Assembly (NCBI GenBank): GCA_024734495.1
Contig: JALMQS010000915.1
Location: forward strand, 1 to 64,000
Source of the DNA: Forficula auricularia
Taxonomy: Eukaryota; Arthropoda; Insecta; Dermaptera; Forficulidae
Length of the DNA stretch: 64,000 bases
Reading direction: 5' to 3'
The number at the start of each line of letters is the position of its first letter. Within the stretch, counting starts at the first letter, position 1. A program made the position numbers and the translations under genes. Shown piece by piece: positions 1-10,759 of the stretch. The notes beneath the pieces were generated by a model, which saw nothing but the letters and a program-made list of their open reading frames with translations, was not told the DNA's origin and made no database searches.

Positions 1-307
1 AGCTCAAGCTCACTGCAAAAATTTGACTGAATATAATATAACCTTTACATCAATTTGCACTATTTTAATATATACATAAAAAAATATAAAATCACATAGA
101 ATCTGACTAGATGCCTTCCCCCCCCAAAAAAAACAATTAAAAAATTAGTTAGTTTATTTAATACCTTGCTTTGTGACATTACCTAAGCATAAGATGCCCT
201 GATTTTGCATGAAAATGCACAAATATTGGAATATTTCGAAAATACAAATTGAAAATATCATTATAAATATTTCTCACTTATAATATAATAGATATATTGT
301 AACTCAC

Positions 308-400
308 CTGTATTTGAGATTGTAAATTTGATAAATTGTCGTTCGGAAGCAAAAATTCCTTAACGGAGTAATCATGTTGGACACTACCGACTCTACTGAA
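308..400 (-). CDS. Internal exon of unidentified gene (gene X), phase 0 to phase 0
   Basis: On the minus strand this 93-base stretch is fully open and ends with a textbook donor, CAG|GTGAGT. A usable acceptor AAAAG lies immediately before it (a second AG three bases further in is also possible). It encodes 31 residues including VQHDYSVKEFLLPNDN and NLQSQIQ, a composition unlike the surrounding AT-rich noise. It would join in phase to the exon at 3697-3885 on the same strand. A second copy at 21343-21430 has lost a base and the frame. I do not recognise the protein. The alternative is that it is only part of a duplicated repeat; the strong donor and the AT-poor reading frame argue for a real exon. 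Confidence 0.5.
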
Positions 401-466
401 CTTTTAAGGTGGATTGCCGGGCGAAGTAGCAGGCATCGACAAGTTTAGACTGGTCTGAGAAGTTAT

Positions 467-476
467 GACGTCATCC
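467..476. promoter_or_regulatory. Palindromic CRE/ATF-like site TGACGTCA
   Basis: The 8-base palindrome TGACGTCA is present here and conserved in the duplicate near 21489 although the flanks have diverged (ATGACGTCATCC against GTGACGTCACAC). It lies about 70 bases upstream, in minus-strand sense, of the exon at 308-400. Binding is inferred from the CRE consensus only. Confidence 0.35.
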
Positions 477-1545
477 ACCTATTAGCGAATAAAATAATAT
501 AATATCAGAAATATATCTAATTCACACACACACACACACGCTCCTTCAGATATCTAATGAGAGAGAAAGAGAGCGATATTGAAGTTCTTGCCCTCTCACT
601 CTCACTTACGATCGGATTTGAACTCAAAGCTTATACTTCAAGGGGCAGAGCACCCAGTGGACCTATACATAAAAAACTATGTACAATATTTGAGGCCTGG
701 TCAGCCCCCTGAAACTCTCTGATTGACACTAAATAGAAAACGAAATTAACAAAAATCTAAAATAAAATATGTTTAAAATGTCATTCAAAATATGCTTTTA
801 TTCCAATATTTATATCTCAATAAACTACCCATATAATTTTATAAAATTATTTTTACTCTTTTTTTTTAATACTTTGGTGGTCTCTGTCGAAAAAAATTTG
901 AGTACATGCCTGGCTTGTGCTTTAATAAAATTATGGCTAAGAGCTCAAAAAATGAATGCTTAATTTTTCATATAATTAAAAAATAAAATATCAGGAACAT
1001 ACATATTTTCAAGCACATACACAAAATCACCCGAGGGATGTTATAATTAACAAATCATATATTAATATTTATAAAACATTTTCTATAATATTAACAGACA
1101 AGAAAGTAAAATTCGAAATGTAAAATTAAATTAATTTAATCGTTTACTTACAATAATTACATACTAAATGCTTTGTTAAATAACTTCCACGAAGCAAATC
1201 CGCTTTCGATCAATTATATTATTTGCTCTGTGTGGTGGTTTAGATCTAAAGATGATCCTTATTTGATGGAATATTTATTTAATAAAGCCATTTGTAATTT
1301 TTAAAAATAAAATTTATTTTAAAATAAGTCCAAATGCCTGGAGAATATGTGAATTCATTTAAGAGATGAATGTCTCTTTGTTAGCTGCATTGTTAAGGAG
1401 GCGCCACCAGCGCTCTGAATTGTTAATGGATTTCAAATTCAAATTTGAATCTTGTTATCAAACATAAGTAAATATCTAATATAAGTATATGGTGCGCTAT
1501 GAGCGCTCGGCAGGAATTTTCCAAGAGGGGGAGCCAGTAAAACCT

Positions 1546-2353
1546 CAAGATTATATATATACTTAAATGAGTTAAAATTTAGTGAATTAATATATAGCAT
1601 AAATATATATATTAATACAAAAGAATAAAAATAAATACATTGTATATCTAAAAAGTTAGATTAAAAGAATATTTTTCCTCTAAAATATTTCAAAAAATCA
1701 GAGCGTGAAAGCCGAGGGGCCTTTGCCCCCCCCCCTGCCCCCCTTGCAGACACTCTTGATTGTGCGGTTTTCTGCAAAAGTGAACGAGGCGAGCGCCTGG
1801 GTCCTCATAAATCAAGGTGACCTCAAAAATAAAAAATTGTTTTATATAATTATTATTTATTATAATAAAAATAATAATTAATAATTTAGAAGTATTTCCT
1901 AAATTAAATTGACAAATGAACTAAAGGGTGTAGGGCTGATGGGTTTATTGAAAAATATTTTGAGAGAGGCCTCAAAGTTGAATTGTACCTGGCCCTAACC
2001 GAAAATAATTCAAAATGAGCTACCTAAAATTAGCTAATCTAAATTAAGAAAGTTATATCAATTTTATATTCAATTGAGGGAATTTTCTATTTTTTTATTT
2101 TTTGTAAAATATCATTTGGAATAAAAAGGAGAAGTTATGGGCGTATGGGCGTCGGCAGGAATTTTCCAAGGGGGGGGGGGGCAGTAAATTTTTATTTAAT
2201 TTTTTAAGCATTTTTATTATACATTCGATACCTATGGAAAGAAATATTTTTAGTGGGTGATATTGAAATAAATAACATTTATATATATATATTCCTTTAT
2301 GAAAACTATTTGAAAAACTAAAAATTGGATTTAATTTAAAATTTTAATATGAC
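1546..2353. other. AT-rich intergenic sequence with G-run repeat remnants
   Basis: No gene is seen. The stretch holds poly-C/poly-G remnants around 1718-1745 and a second GGCAGGAATTTTCCAAG motif followed by a G-run near 2153-2182, the same motif that ends the duplicated block. These look like decayed interspersed-repeat ends. Confidence 0.5.
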
Positions 2354-2361
2354 CTCTAGAG

Positions 2362-3696
2362 CAGTGTTTCCCAAAGTGGGGCCCACGCCCCACAAGGGGG
2401 CAATTTGATTGTTAAGGGGGCAATTCGAAAATGGGCTCGACCAGATAAATATAAAAATCTACAAAATTAGTTACCCATATTTGAAAAATAAATGTTAACA
2501 AAATTTGATAGTAAGTACATAGCTTCAGTAATAATTCCTCCAAGAATTTTAAAAATTATCCAAGATTTAAACACAGGTAACACGACTTACATCAAATCCA
2601 ATAGCGAGAGAACAAAACCTATTAGCATCTTCAGTGGAGTAAGACAGGGAGATTCATTGAGTCCTATGCTCTTCAACGTGATAATGGACGATATTATCGA
2701 AAATCTACCCGAACACCTTGGCTACAAATTGGGGGAAACCACTTTGCCAGTGGTGTGCTATGCTGATGACGCGGTCCTGATGGCGGAGTGCGAAGAAGAC
2801 CTTCAAATTCTCTGAAAATTCCGTTCGGCTTAACATGCAAGTCTCTACCACCAAGACAAAATGCATGGCGATTGCAAAAGCTCCCCTTAGGTGTAACTTA
2901 GTCATCAACAACAGTCCAATAGAACAAGTCCGAAGCTTTAACTATCTGGGGAGTTCAGATCTCTAGCAGACGAAACCTTAAGGAAGAGGTAACTTCGCAA
3001 GTCATCAAAGGGGCAAAAATTTCGGGCTGTCTATCCAATCTAGTCTGGAAAAATAAGTTTATGTCTGCCGAAAGGAAAATTAGGATATATACGACCTGTG
3101 TTCGTCCGATAATAACATATGCGGCTGAGTCCAGGGCAGACACATCCGTTACAAAGCAGCTTCTACGAACAACTGAGATGAGAGTTGTAAGAGCCATCCA
3201 TTCGAAGACCCTACATGACAAAATCCGGAGCGAACACCTTAGGCAAATAAGCGGTCTTCAGGACATAGTCGATTGGGTTCACGTAAGAAGATGCTGGGCT
3301 GCCCATGTAGACAGAATGCAAGACGACCGTCTTCCGAAAATTTTGTCAAAAAACCGTCCCGAGGGGGTCGAGAAGACCAAAAATACGATGGAAAGAGAGT
3401 TATGACCCTGATGACTGATTGTAATATGTTGATGAAACAGGTGTTCACACCTATATAGAAGAATAAGAAGAAGAAGAAGAAGTAATATATAAAATACACT
3501 TAAACATATGTAGATTTGTAGATGTAAAACCATACAAAATAATAATCAACAAAATTTTGTTTTTGTAATTATATTTACACATACAAATAATAATTCATTT
3601 TTAGAATATAAAAATTTTGTATATGTTACGTAGGGGGCATGATAATTTTAGAAAGCCTTAGGTGGGACATGGCACAAAAAAGGTTGGGAAACACTG
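2362..3696. mobile_element. hAT-type DNA transposon, 1335 bp, 8-bp TSD CTCTAGAG
   Basis: The ends are CAGTGTTTCCCAAA and its inverted partner TTGGGAAACACTG, flanked by perfect 8-bp duplications CTCTAGAG at 2354-2361 and 3697-3704. CAGNG-type termini and an 8-bp TSD are hallmarks of hAT elements. No transposase is recognisable inside. Most of the interior is an RTE-like LINE fragment (2492-3482), so the element is non-autonomous. It sits exactly at the 3' end of the coding-like exon 3697-3885 (minus strand), so it is expected to disrupt that exon or its donor. Confidence 0.9.
2492..3482 (+). pseudogene. RTE-like LINE reverse transcriptase fragment, frame-shifted
   Basis: Translated in shifting frames this reads as the 3' half of a non-LTR retrotransposon reverse transcriptase. 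FSGVRQGDSLSPMLFN is the RT motif with GxxQGDxLSP, and VVCYADDAVLMAE contains the catalytic YADD box. Further downstream come GAKISGCLSNLVW, RIYTTCVRPIITYAAESR and the C-terminal TEMRVVRAIHSKTL. Stops near 2814 and at least one frameshift between 2815 and 3060 break it. The 3' end is a GAA/AAG simple repeat (about 3453-3482), the type of tail used by RTE-clade LINEs rather than poly-A. It is 5'-truncated and nested in the hAT element. Clade assignment is by recall of motif style, not by search. Confidence 0.75.
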
Positions 3697-3885
3697 CTCT
3701 AGAGACTTGGCTTCCTGCCACGTTTTTTCGACAACCTTCAGTTGTTCAAGACCAGGATCTGCAGGTACCTTCGACTGAGTGCCTAAAATAAATTCTTCTT
3801 CTCCTACTTTTCGTGATCCAGGGGGCATTCCAGGCTTATGTGAGTTGCACTTTCTTAGTGTAACTTCTTTTTGCATTAATTTCAT
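3697..3885 (-). CDS. Exon of unidentified gene (gene X), possibly the first coding exon
   Basis: The minus strand gives 63 uninterrupted codons from ATG at 3885, beginning MKLMQKEVTLRKCNSHKP, continuing with GMPPGSRKVGEEEFILG and ending EKTWQEAKSLE. The content (K, E, P, G rich, balanced codons) is clearly unlike random AT-rich sequence. The frame ends GAG at the edge of the hAT element; without the hAT it would be followed by GTCATA, a possible GT donor. Its phase 0 end matches the phase 0 start of the exon at 308-400. With the hAT present, translation would run on into the transposon end and stop after 16 further residues (starting QCFPTFFV). I cannot name the protein. A start further upstream is not excluded. 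Confidence 0.5.
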
Positions 3886-4594
3886 TTTGAAAATGAGTTT
3901 ATAATAGAATAGAAATAGGCAGTGAGTCAAAATTCAGCAATTAAGTTTATATTATTTAACTTGACTTTTATGCCAACTTTGAGTTTATTAGCTCAAACCT
4001 TTCACTGATGCAAAATTCCTTAAAATTTGCAGAAAGAGTAGCCAGTTTTGAAAAGATTTCCCAAGATTTCCTGTAATTTCACATCATTGGAATTTACTTT
4101 TCAAGCTACTGTTATCAGTTAATAAATTATTTTCTTTAAGATATGCTTTTAGGTTTTTTAATTAAGTTAAATTAATATAGATTTATATCCAAAGAAAACG
4201 TCCTTCTTTCAAATAGTTCATCCTCATTTAGTAAAGATAGGCTTGCTATTTTTTATTAATGGCCCTACACGCAAAGTAATTTATTTCCAGTCCTCAGCTC
4301 TCAACTATCGCGATTGCTTTGACAAAAGACAAATTTTGAGTTCCACTTCCTGTTGACACATTAGTATAGGCTGAATAATGGGAGATAGGAAGATCATTTA
4401 TTATTAAAGACTACCAGTTTTTCTTTAACAGAGCGAATAATTAAGTGAGCAATATCAAAGTCTTAATTCATCGGAAATAGAATACGATAAAGATAAAAAA
4501 AATCAGAGAAATAATCATCATTGAGTATGCAGGCCAAAGACTGGTTTGACGCAACCACCAGCATCCACTCGACTCTATCACTGCTCTTAAAGGC
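3886..4594. other. Intergenic or intronic AT-rich sequence
   Basis: No gene is seen. Near 4535-4580 the sequence GGTTTGACGCAACCACCAGC and the following ACTCTATC resemble a motif common in insect LINE/SINE 3' regions, and probably belong to the LINE 3' end that starts just to the right. Confidence 0.4.
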
Positions 4595-5152
4595 CATTTT
4601 TTTAAATGAAAATCATGAAAGAAGGAGTTACACCAAAAGGTCTATCCCCTAAAGGCCTGGGTTAGCCCCTCCATCGTGAAAAGAAGAAGAGGGGATTTTA
4701 TGGGCTGGGCGGGGGTCGAGGCATCTGTGGATACGGGTCTTAAACAGCTGAAGGTTATAAGTCGCGGGGAAGACGGTGGCTGGAAGTGAGTTCCAGTCTC
4801 TGTAGGTCATAGGGATAAAAGAGCGAAAGCGCTTGTTCGAATTTTACCCAATTTGACTGCGATGGGGTACTGAGCTTTCGAAAACCCGCGTGTTTCTCGT
4901 AAAGGGGGCTTTAGGGGGATAATTGCTCGACTGAACAGACACCATGATAGTAACTGTAGTACAGGGAAAGGGCAGAAACGCTTCTTCGGTGAGCCAGGGA
5001 GTCGAGTGAGTTGGTTAGAGCCGGGTCTCCTATTAGTTTAATTGCTCGCTTCTGAATTGCAACTAGTGTGGCAAGAGAATGCTTGGAGGCCCCTCTCCAC
5101 AGATGAGAGCCATATTCGAGACAGGGACGAATTTGAGCCTTATACAGTGTGT
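4595..5152 (-). pseudogene. jockey/CR1-like LINE 3' fragment, copy 1
   Basis: Read on the minus strand, this matches the C-terminal part of the LINE ORF at 47685-48859: QIRPCLEYGSHLWRGASK, then LAHRRSVSALSLYYSYYHG, and MTYRDWNSLPATVF. It has frameshifts and a stop in the middle. The fragment is truncated at its 5' end within the region that follows the RT core, so it has no catalytic motif. A 3' untranslated stretch continues to about 4595. It is a dead-on-arrival copy of the same family as three other fragments in this window. Confidence 0.8.
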
Positions 5153-6235
5153 TTTTAAATTGATGTGAAATATTTTAAAGGGTGATGTTTTAGCAAAAAT
5201 TAAAGGGGTCTTTCATATTATTTTTTGTGCAAAACCCCTTCCCGTCCAAGTTACAGCCCTTTAAAGTTAGGGGGGAATTGTTTTTATTCAATATCTATAT
5301 CCACTATGGAAGAATTTAGAAGATTGACAGATAACTGATACTAATAAAATGACGGTTTTTGTCGATTTTTGTAATTCTAAAATGTTATCAAAGGGGAAGT
5401 TTGTATTTTATTTAGTTCACAAGCTAAATAAATGCTTTGACAGACATTGAAGGTACAGGGTACATTAATAGTATCTCGTTTTACTGTTGAACGGAACCTA
5501 AAAATTGAAAAACTTTAGAGAATTTTATACTCGGACGAACTGTGCTAAATAAATAACTTTCTCAAATAATACTACTTTGTATATTTGAATGTGTTGAGTT
5601 GTATTTTCTACTTTAGCAAGTTTATGATGGTGGCGCTTCTAAGAAGAAAGAAGAAAAGAGGCGAGTCAGAAATTAATGGTCCAGCAACATCCAAATCCAT
5701 ATCGGATGGAAGAGATCACAAGGGACAGAGAGAGAGAGAGAGAGTGTGCCTCTATCTCTCGTCATCTTCATCGTATTTTGACCCTAGTTTATTAGGCACC
5801 TTGTTGCCCGGACAGAAAGACATTCTCCAAGGCGGCTACAAATCACTTGTAGCTAATAGTTGTCTTGTCGACATTTCCAACTACAAAATGCATTAATCGA
5901 TTCGATAAATTCACTAACATGAAGCAAAAATAAGACCATCTCTGTTTATAAAGATAACTGGTCACATCGTGGTAGATATAGGGGTGTCCAGAGTACGATT
6001 TTCCAAGTTTAACTTCTTTATCCAAGCACACTCTTTTGAAATTCTGCACACTACTTTGTAAATCTGACCTAAATAATGTAAATAGTGATAGACGTTTCAG
6101 AATCAAATATGGGTAAAGAATTATTTATTTATATATAAATGTAAATAAATAAATATTTAAATTTTATAAATTAAATAGTTTATTCAGTCACATAAAATGA
6201 AAAAATAAAGTAATTTTAATCAATTATCATTATTT
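5153..6235. other. Unassigned sequence with a GA-rich open frame
   Basis: No gene is supported. A 103-codon open frame (5585-5896, plus) is mostly a product of a (GA)n tract at about 5727-5745, and I do not accept it as a gene. G/C-runs near 5262-5275 are typical of decayed repeats. Confidence 0.4.
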
Positions 6236-6239
6236 ATTT

Positions 6240-6307
6240 GATCGATTTACCAGACTTGTTGGATAGTTAGTTTGCAAACTAACAATCCAACAAGTCTGGT
6301 AAATCAA
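6240..6307. repeat. Near-perfect 68-bp palindrome
   Basis: ATTTACCAGACTTGTTGG is followed about 22 bases later by its reverse complement CCAACAAGTCTGGTAAAT, with inner arms GTTAGTTTG/CAAACTAAC. The result is an almost loopless hairpin. It has no recognised termini and may be a very short fold-back element. Confidence 0.8.
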
Positions 6308-6409
6308 TTTTTTTTAACATGCTAAGAAAAATGTATTAAAGGTGTATATATAGATATGTATGAGCATGAAAAGAAATTAGTCCTTGTTAATGTGTTTTTG
6401 GAATAGATC

Positions 6410-6650
6410 AATATGTAATTAGAGATTTAGTTAATTTAAGATTTGATTAAAGTAAAGAAAATTTTTAAAAATTTTAGAAACTTTTTAAAATATAAAATAC
6501 TAGTTAGGTTTCACAAAAATAAAAGATAGGATGCTTGTTTAGCACGACTCTATATATATTCCGGGGTATAAGACCATATTCAGGAGTTCACAGTTTTCTT
6601 TACTTTATTTAAAATGTTTCACCAAGAACTCATCACACCATTCTTCCTTA
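6410..6650. repeat. Fold-back related unit (AGTTAGGTTTCAC family)
   Basis: This unit shares AAAATACTAGTTAGGTTTCAC, GCACGACTCTATATATATTCC and the right-hand ATGTTTCACCAAGAAC with the unit at 33380-33540 plus 34265-34330, where the same pieces are arranged as an inverted repeat. The right half also matches the style of the insertion at 20079-20336 (AAGTAGGTTTCACAAAA). It is probably a decayed member of the fold-back retroelement group. Confidence 0.55.
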
Positions 6651-6659
6651 TGAATCTGT

Positions 6660-7332
6660 ATGTATATAATTATTTTATTATCATATATCCATTGTAAACC
6701 ATAATGGAATAAGAGGAGTCATAAATAAAGAACTTTTTCACTAATTCATCATTTTGTGAAATGTTTTTACAAAATTCCTCACAAGTATTGGAGAAATTGC
6801 ACTTCACTTGTAATATAGCTTTCAACGTTTCTAAGCAGAGTCCCGTCATTTTATAACTACTCCTCGTATAATGGGAGCCCCTGATATTTAGACAACTATA
6901 TTAGCAGATCAGTTAAGGGTATCACTACCTCTTACAATTGCAGGCAGTAATGCTAACCATCTGGTTTTGCTGTAGCCTAACAAGGGCATACACAATTATA
7001 TTCCACATGAGCATGATCTCAAAAGTCTTTCAAAACGGGCTTTAGTGTCGCTAAATCCCAGCATCGACTTTGTAAAAATATGTATAAATAATTAATAAAA
7101 ATATAAATTTTTTTAATCCAAAAGACAAAATATTGCCCAATGTAGGACAATTTTTGGGACAAGAAACTCAAATGTGGAACAGTCCCACCTAATGTGGGAC
7201 GTCTGGTCACTTTAATTATGAATGAAGCACACAAAGAATGAAGCTAGGTCCAAAATATTTGATACCTTGAGAACTCCAAAGATATGATGCCAGTCTCCCC
7301 CCCCCCCCTTTTTACTCGAGTAGAATTCATAA
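6660..7332. other. AT-rich intergenic sequence
   Basis: I see no gene or recognisable repeat here apart from a C-homopolymer at about 7298-7308 next to the hAT element. Confidence 0.4.
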
Positions 7333-7340
7333 CTCTAGAG

Positions 7341-8485
7341 CAGGGATGTCCAACCCGCGGCCCAGTAATGAATGCGGCCCGACATAAAATTATAAATTTC
7401 TTTAAAACATTAAGATTTTTATATATTTAGTGTAAAACATATCAGATCAATTTGACCTAATTTTTTTTTGTTGTTTCTAAAATAAGAAGAAATTAGACAA
7501 TCTCTCCAAAATTTTTCGAAAAATAAAAGGGCAGATTTTAGATTTTGAATGTGAAAAATTTATCAAAGATTTCCGAAAAAATATTCACAATTTTGTCATA
7601 TTTTGACTCCATTTTTTATTAGATATAAATATTTTTTGACATTTTTGCTTCTTTGTCATAGTGGATTACATTATTCTACATTATTAATTGTAATCGTGCA
7701 TGAAAAAGTTTTTTTTTTGCTTCTTTTTTTCGAAATATCTCAAAAACGGCTGAAACTATTTTGATTAAAAAAATTGAGCGAAGCCAGGGCATTACGATCT
7801 ACAAAAAACCCTAATAAGTGAATATCGAAAAAATTATATTTTCGAGATAATAATTGTTTTGTCAAAATGTCTGTTAGTCTGTCTGTTCTTAGTTAGTCTG
7901 TGCGTTACCAAATTTTTGTGGACGAGCTAGCTCAAAAACTAGTGTGAATCTCAAAACCAAATTTCACACGTAGTTTTAGTTCACTGAGGTTAAGAGCTGA
8001 TTAAATTTTGGTGCATATCAACCCAAAATTAAGGGACGTGGAGGGGGGGTTAAAAATTAAAAATCTAGACCATTTGAGCAAACTCAACAAAATTTTGTAT
8101 ACATAATCAGTGGGACCCCGGAAGACTAAAAATGCAAAAACTAACCACCCAAAATGGGGGAGGGGGTCAAAAAATTTAAAAAATAGACCTTGTACTAAAC
8201 TCAACCAAATTTTGTATACATAGTCAGTGGATCCCCCCAGAAGTCTAAAAATGCAAAAACTACCCCCCCCCCCCCACGCCCTTATATGATTATAAATAAT
8301 TTTATTAAATATTAAATATAATTGAGGGGCCAGGTTGTATGCTATAGTCAAGTGGATGGCCACATCAGAACGTGTTTATTTGATTAAAAAATATCAATAT
8401 AATTAATATATTTTATTTGCGGGCCGAGGAATTTGTTTTTACTTCAAATACGGCCCGTGTAAACCAAAAAGGTTGGACACCCCTG
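7341..8485. mobile_element. hAT-type DNA transposon, 1145 bp, TSD CTCTAGAG/CTCTAGAA
   Basis: The ends are CAGGGATGTCCAA and TTGGACACCCCTG, with GC-rich subterminal GCGGCCC/GGGCCG. The flanks 7333-7340 CTCTAGAG and 8486-8493 CTCTAGAA agree at 7 of 8 bases. It is a different hAT family from 2362-3696 but uses the same target octamer. No transposase is visible. A Helentron-like family B element (about 7690-8378) is nested inside, in the direct orientation. Confidence 0.88.
7690..8378 (+). mobile_element. Helentron-like family B element (copy B1)
   Basis: It carries the family B signature: TGTAATCGTGCATGAAAAAG, a CAAAATGTCTGTTAGTCTG repeat patch, GACGAGCTAGCTCAAAAACTA, G-runs, and a 3' subterminal piece that has drifted to ATGCTATAGTCAAGTGGATG, followed by CACATCAGAACGTG. 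The 5' palindrome is damaged. It is embedded in the hAT at 7341-8485, so it inserted after that hAT. Confidence 0.75.
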
Positions 8486-8499
8486 CTCTAGAATATGTC

Positions 8500-9285
8500 C
8501 CCCTCCACCCATTAATATCAATCTTAGTTGCGCATATGCTTCTGTACCTAGAGTTCTTCTCTGATTAAAGCCTTTTCAAATATTAATCTAAACGAGAATA
8601 ATCTATTTGAATAGAAAGAGAAAAAAGAAACTTTTGAATGTTTTTCTTTTTAATAAACTAGCAATATAATAAATTTTCTCATTAATTTTTAATAAATTAT
8701 CATAGATTCTTTGTGAATTTTTTAAGATGACGATTTTATTTGACTTGTGGGTGATTATATTAATAATTTATAGTTTAAAAACAAAAAAAAACTCGATGTT
8801 GTAATAGGTATGGGGGATGTTTCAAAATTATTTTCCCAGGAATTAAATTCATGTAAAATATTTTACCAGAAGCTCATTCTTACATATTTAATTGCTATGT
8901 TTGGAATCTTTACAAAAACATAAAAAACAAAGACATTCATTTGCTTGAACGAACCAACGAGACAAAGAAAGAGACACTCACTCGTATAATTTAAAAAATA
9001 TCTCCTTATGTAAATTGGCATCGAGCATATATATATAGTCGAGACAACAAGTGTCTTGCCGTCCATTAGTAATGATGTTTATTTCAATCTGAATCGGGGG
9101 GAATATTAAATAAAAGTTGTTTCAACACTTCACCAATATAAAAATTAAAAAATATTAACAAAGGATTTATTCTACAGATAATTGTATGTTTTTATTAAAA
9201 GTTAATTGATCAATAATTCACATGGAAAAATCTGCTAAAGGAGAAAATTGTTTTCTAAAAAATTGAATTTTCTAAGCAAATTATA
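8500..9285. other. AT-rich intergenic sequence
   Basis: No gene or named repeat is seen. The 67-codon minus-strand open frame at 8863-9066 has no domain or splice context. Confidence 0.4.
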
Positions 9286-9289
9286 CTCA

Positions 9290-9510
9290 TTAAGTTGCTT
9301 AAACTTTTTCCTTATACAAATAGTTTATCTATCTACTCTTATTAAACGAGCAAAAATTGTATATATATTTATATATTTGTATCTTTGTTCTATTTTGAAA
9401 ACGGCTGTATCGATTTTGATGAAACCAACTCTATTAACAAGTTTTGAGGATGAGAAAACGATCTGGCTAGGTCTGGACCTCGACAAATTTAATCTTAATT
9501 GATCTTTTCT
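9290..9510. repeat. Fragment of family F repeat
   Basis: TTATTAAACGAGCAAAAATTG, a TATATATATTTATATATT tract and GAAAACGGCTGTATCGATTT parallel the start of the longer copy at 50100-50815 (AAATGAGCAATTCTTGTATA, GAAAACGGCTCTAACGATTT). The downstream part is missing. Confidence 0.55.
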
Positions 9511-9597
9511 TAATTAAAGTAATTATTGATAGATGAAAATTTCAATAAAAAAGTTTGTTTACATTTTTTTCAATTATCTTTTATTTATTAATTGGTT

Positions 9598-9740
9598 AAA
9601 TTGAAAGTTTTTTTGCCGAGGGTAGCAGAATTTTTATATATTGAAGGAGACAATAAAAGAGTGTGACTTCTGCTGGAATTATAAATTTTATTTATAACAA
9701 TACAATAGCAGAAGACACACTCTTTTATTGTCTCCTTCAA
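9598..9740. mobile_element. Fold-back retroelement, family 1, 143 bp, 12-bp TSD
   Basis: The left arm starts AAATTGAAAG and GCCGAGGGTAGCAGAA; the right arm repeats, inverted, the piece ACACACTCTTTTATTGTCTC. Both arms meet at a short AT-rich loop (TTATAACAATACAATAG). Perfect 12-bp duplications TATTAATTGGTT flank it at 9586-9597 and 9741-9752. The terminal helix AGCAGA/TCTGCT is present in the left arm. The right arm is shorter than the left, as in every member of the group. Confidence 0.85.
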
Positions 9741-10035
9741 TATTAATTGGTTTTTTAATTTTAAAACCCACTAATAGGTTATAACAAATATTATTATATT
9801 ATATTAAAATTAGGATTTTTTTGTTTTTAATTAACAGGTGTCTAAATCATAACATTATAGGTGGATTCATAACAAACAGGTGTGTTTACAAATAAAGTGG
9901 TTGAAGTGGCTTTTTTTATATAACTTGGAAACAAATCTTATTTAATTTTATGTTTTTATTTCAGATCCTATACGACTATTTTTTTATTATTCCTCTGAGT
10001 GTGTACTATATATATATATATTTTTTTTAATTTGG

Positions 10036-10068
10036 TTACCGTGCATTGCTCGGTGGCTCCAGGTACTA
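10036..10068 (+). repeat. Helitron-like 3' terminus (hairpin plus CTAT)
   Basis: A hairpin ACCGTGCATTGCTCGGT is followed by GGCTCCAGGTACTATT. The same layout (hairpin, about 11 bases, then CTRR-like) recurs at 39383-39404 on the minus strand and at 50784-50815. This is the terminal arrangement of Helitrons; the rest of the element here is not distinguishable. Confidence 0.5.
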
Positions 10069-10239
10069 TTAATTAGGAGATAGAAAGAAAGATCTTAAGA
10101 TTATTCTCCCAAGTTTTTTCACGTACGTACCTATTAAATAACATACTAAGTAATACTAAAGATTTGAGCATCTTTGTTTTTTTAAATAGTTGGAATGTTT
10201 TAAAAAAAAACACCTCAGGTTAAAATTAACCAATGTTTA

Positions 10240-10468
10240 TTAAAAAGAAAGAATTTAATTTTTAGGACAAATTCTAAGATTTTAGTAGAAATATTATTAA
10301 ATTGCGATATCAGAGGGGATTCATCCCCTCAGGAGTTGAACCTGAGAACTAACATGCTTTCCGGGCAGTCAGTTCCACTCCTGAGGGGATGAATCCCTTC
10401 TGATATCGCAATTTAATAATATTTCTACTAAAATCTTAGAATTTGTCCTAAAATTAAATTCTTTCTCT
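10240..10468. repeat. Fold-back element with tRNA-like loop
   Basis: Arms of about 90 bases are nearly perfect inverted copies: GAATTTAATTTTTAGGACAA on the left, TTGTCCTAAAATTAAATTC on the right, and inner GGGGATTCATCCCCTC / GAGGGGATGAATCCC. The loop (10330-10383) contains, on the minus strand, a Pol III B-box match GGTTCAACTCC inside a stem CAGG/CCTG. I could not find a convincing target duplication. Confidence 0.7.
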
Positions 10469-10579
10469 TATACTAAGTAATTTTTAAATTTAATATAATT
10501 TCAAGTACCACCTATGAATATTCTATGTACCACCGGTGGTACAAGTATCTACCATAATTTGAAAGCCACTGATCTAGAA

Positions 10580-10759
10580 AAGTTTTTGTTTTGCCGAGAG
10601 TAGCAGAGTTGTTGATTCACAAAGAGAAACAAAGAGGTTGTCCTCTGCTTGATGCAAATAAACATACACACATATATATCAAGATATATCATCTTGATAT
10701 ATATGTGTGTATGTTTATTTGCATCAAGCAGAGAACAACCTCTTTGTTTCTCTTTTAGT
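10580..10759. mobile_element. Fold-back retroelement, family 2, 180 bp, 12-bp TSD
   Basis: The left arm reads GTTTTGCCGAGAGTAGCAGA, AAAGAGAAACAAAGAGG and TTGTCCTCTGCTTGATGC; the right arm is its inverted copy, truncated before the GCCGAG module. The duplication ACTGATCTAGAA flanks both sides (10568-10579, 10760-10771). The terminal helix AGCAGA/TCTGCT is intact in the left arm. The loop is only the AAGATATATCATCTT region. Confidence 0.85.

Larger units (their letters stand above)
1..1545. repeat. Segmental duplication, copy 1
   Basis: This block reappears, same order and orientation, at 21032-23695, starting from the first bases of the window (the left end is cut off by the window edge) and ending near a motif GGCAGGAATTTTCCAAG. 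Shared landmarks include a palindromic TGACGTCA (CRE/ATF-type) site near 467, a (CA)n tract near 521-540, a GA-rich tract near 560-575 and the CTCACTCTCACT stretch. The only large difference is two Helentron-like elements inserted in copy 2 at the T-run corresponding to 860-868. It contains a coding-like exon on the minus strand at 308-400. Confidence 0.85.

Noticed and set aside
5585..5896. 103-codon plus-strand open frame
   Set aside because: Driven by a GA microsatellite (RERERV) and S-run; no splice sites, domain or codon bias that would support a gene.
10560..10578. Right end of another hAT (GAAAGCCACTG then ATCTAGAA)
   Set aside because: No matching left end CAGTGGC with the same octamer could be found, so it stays unsupported.
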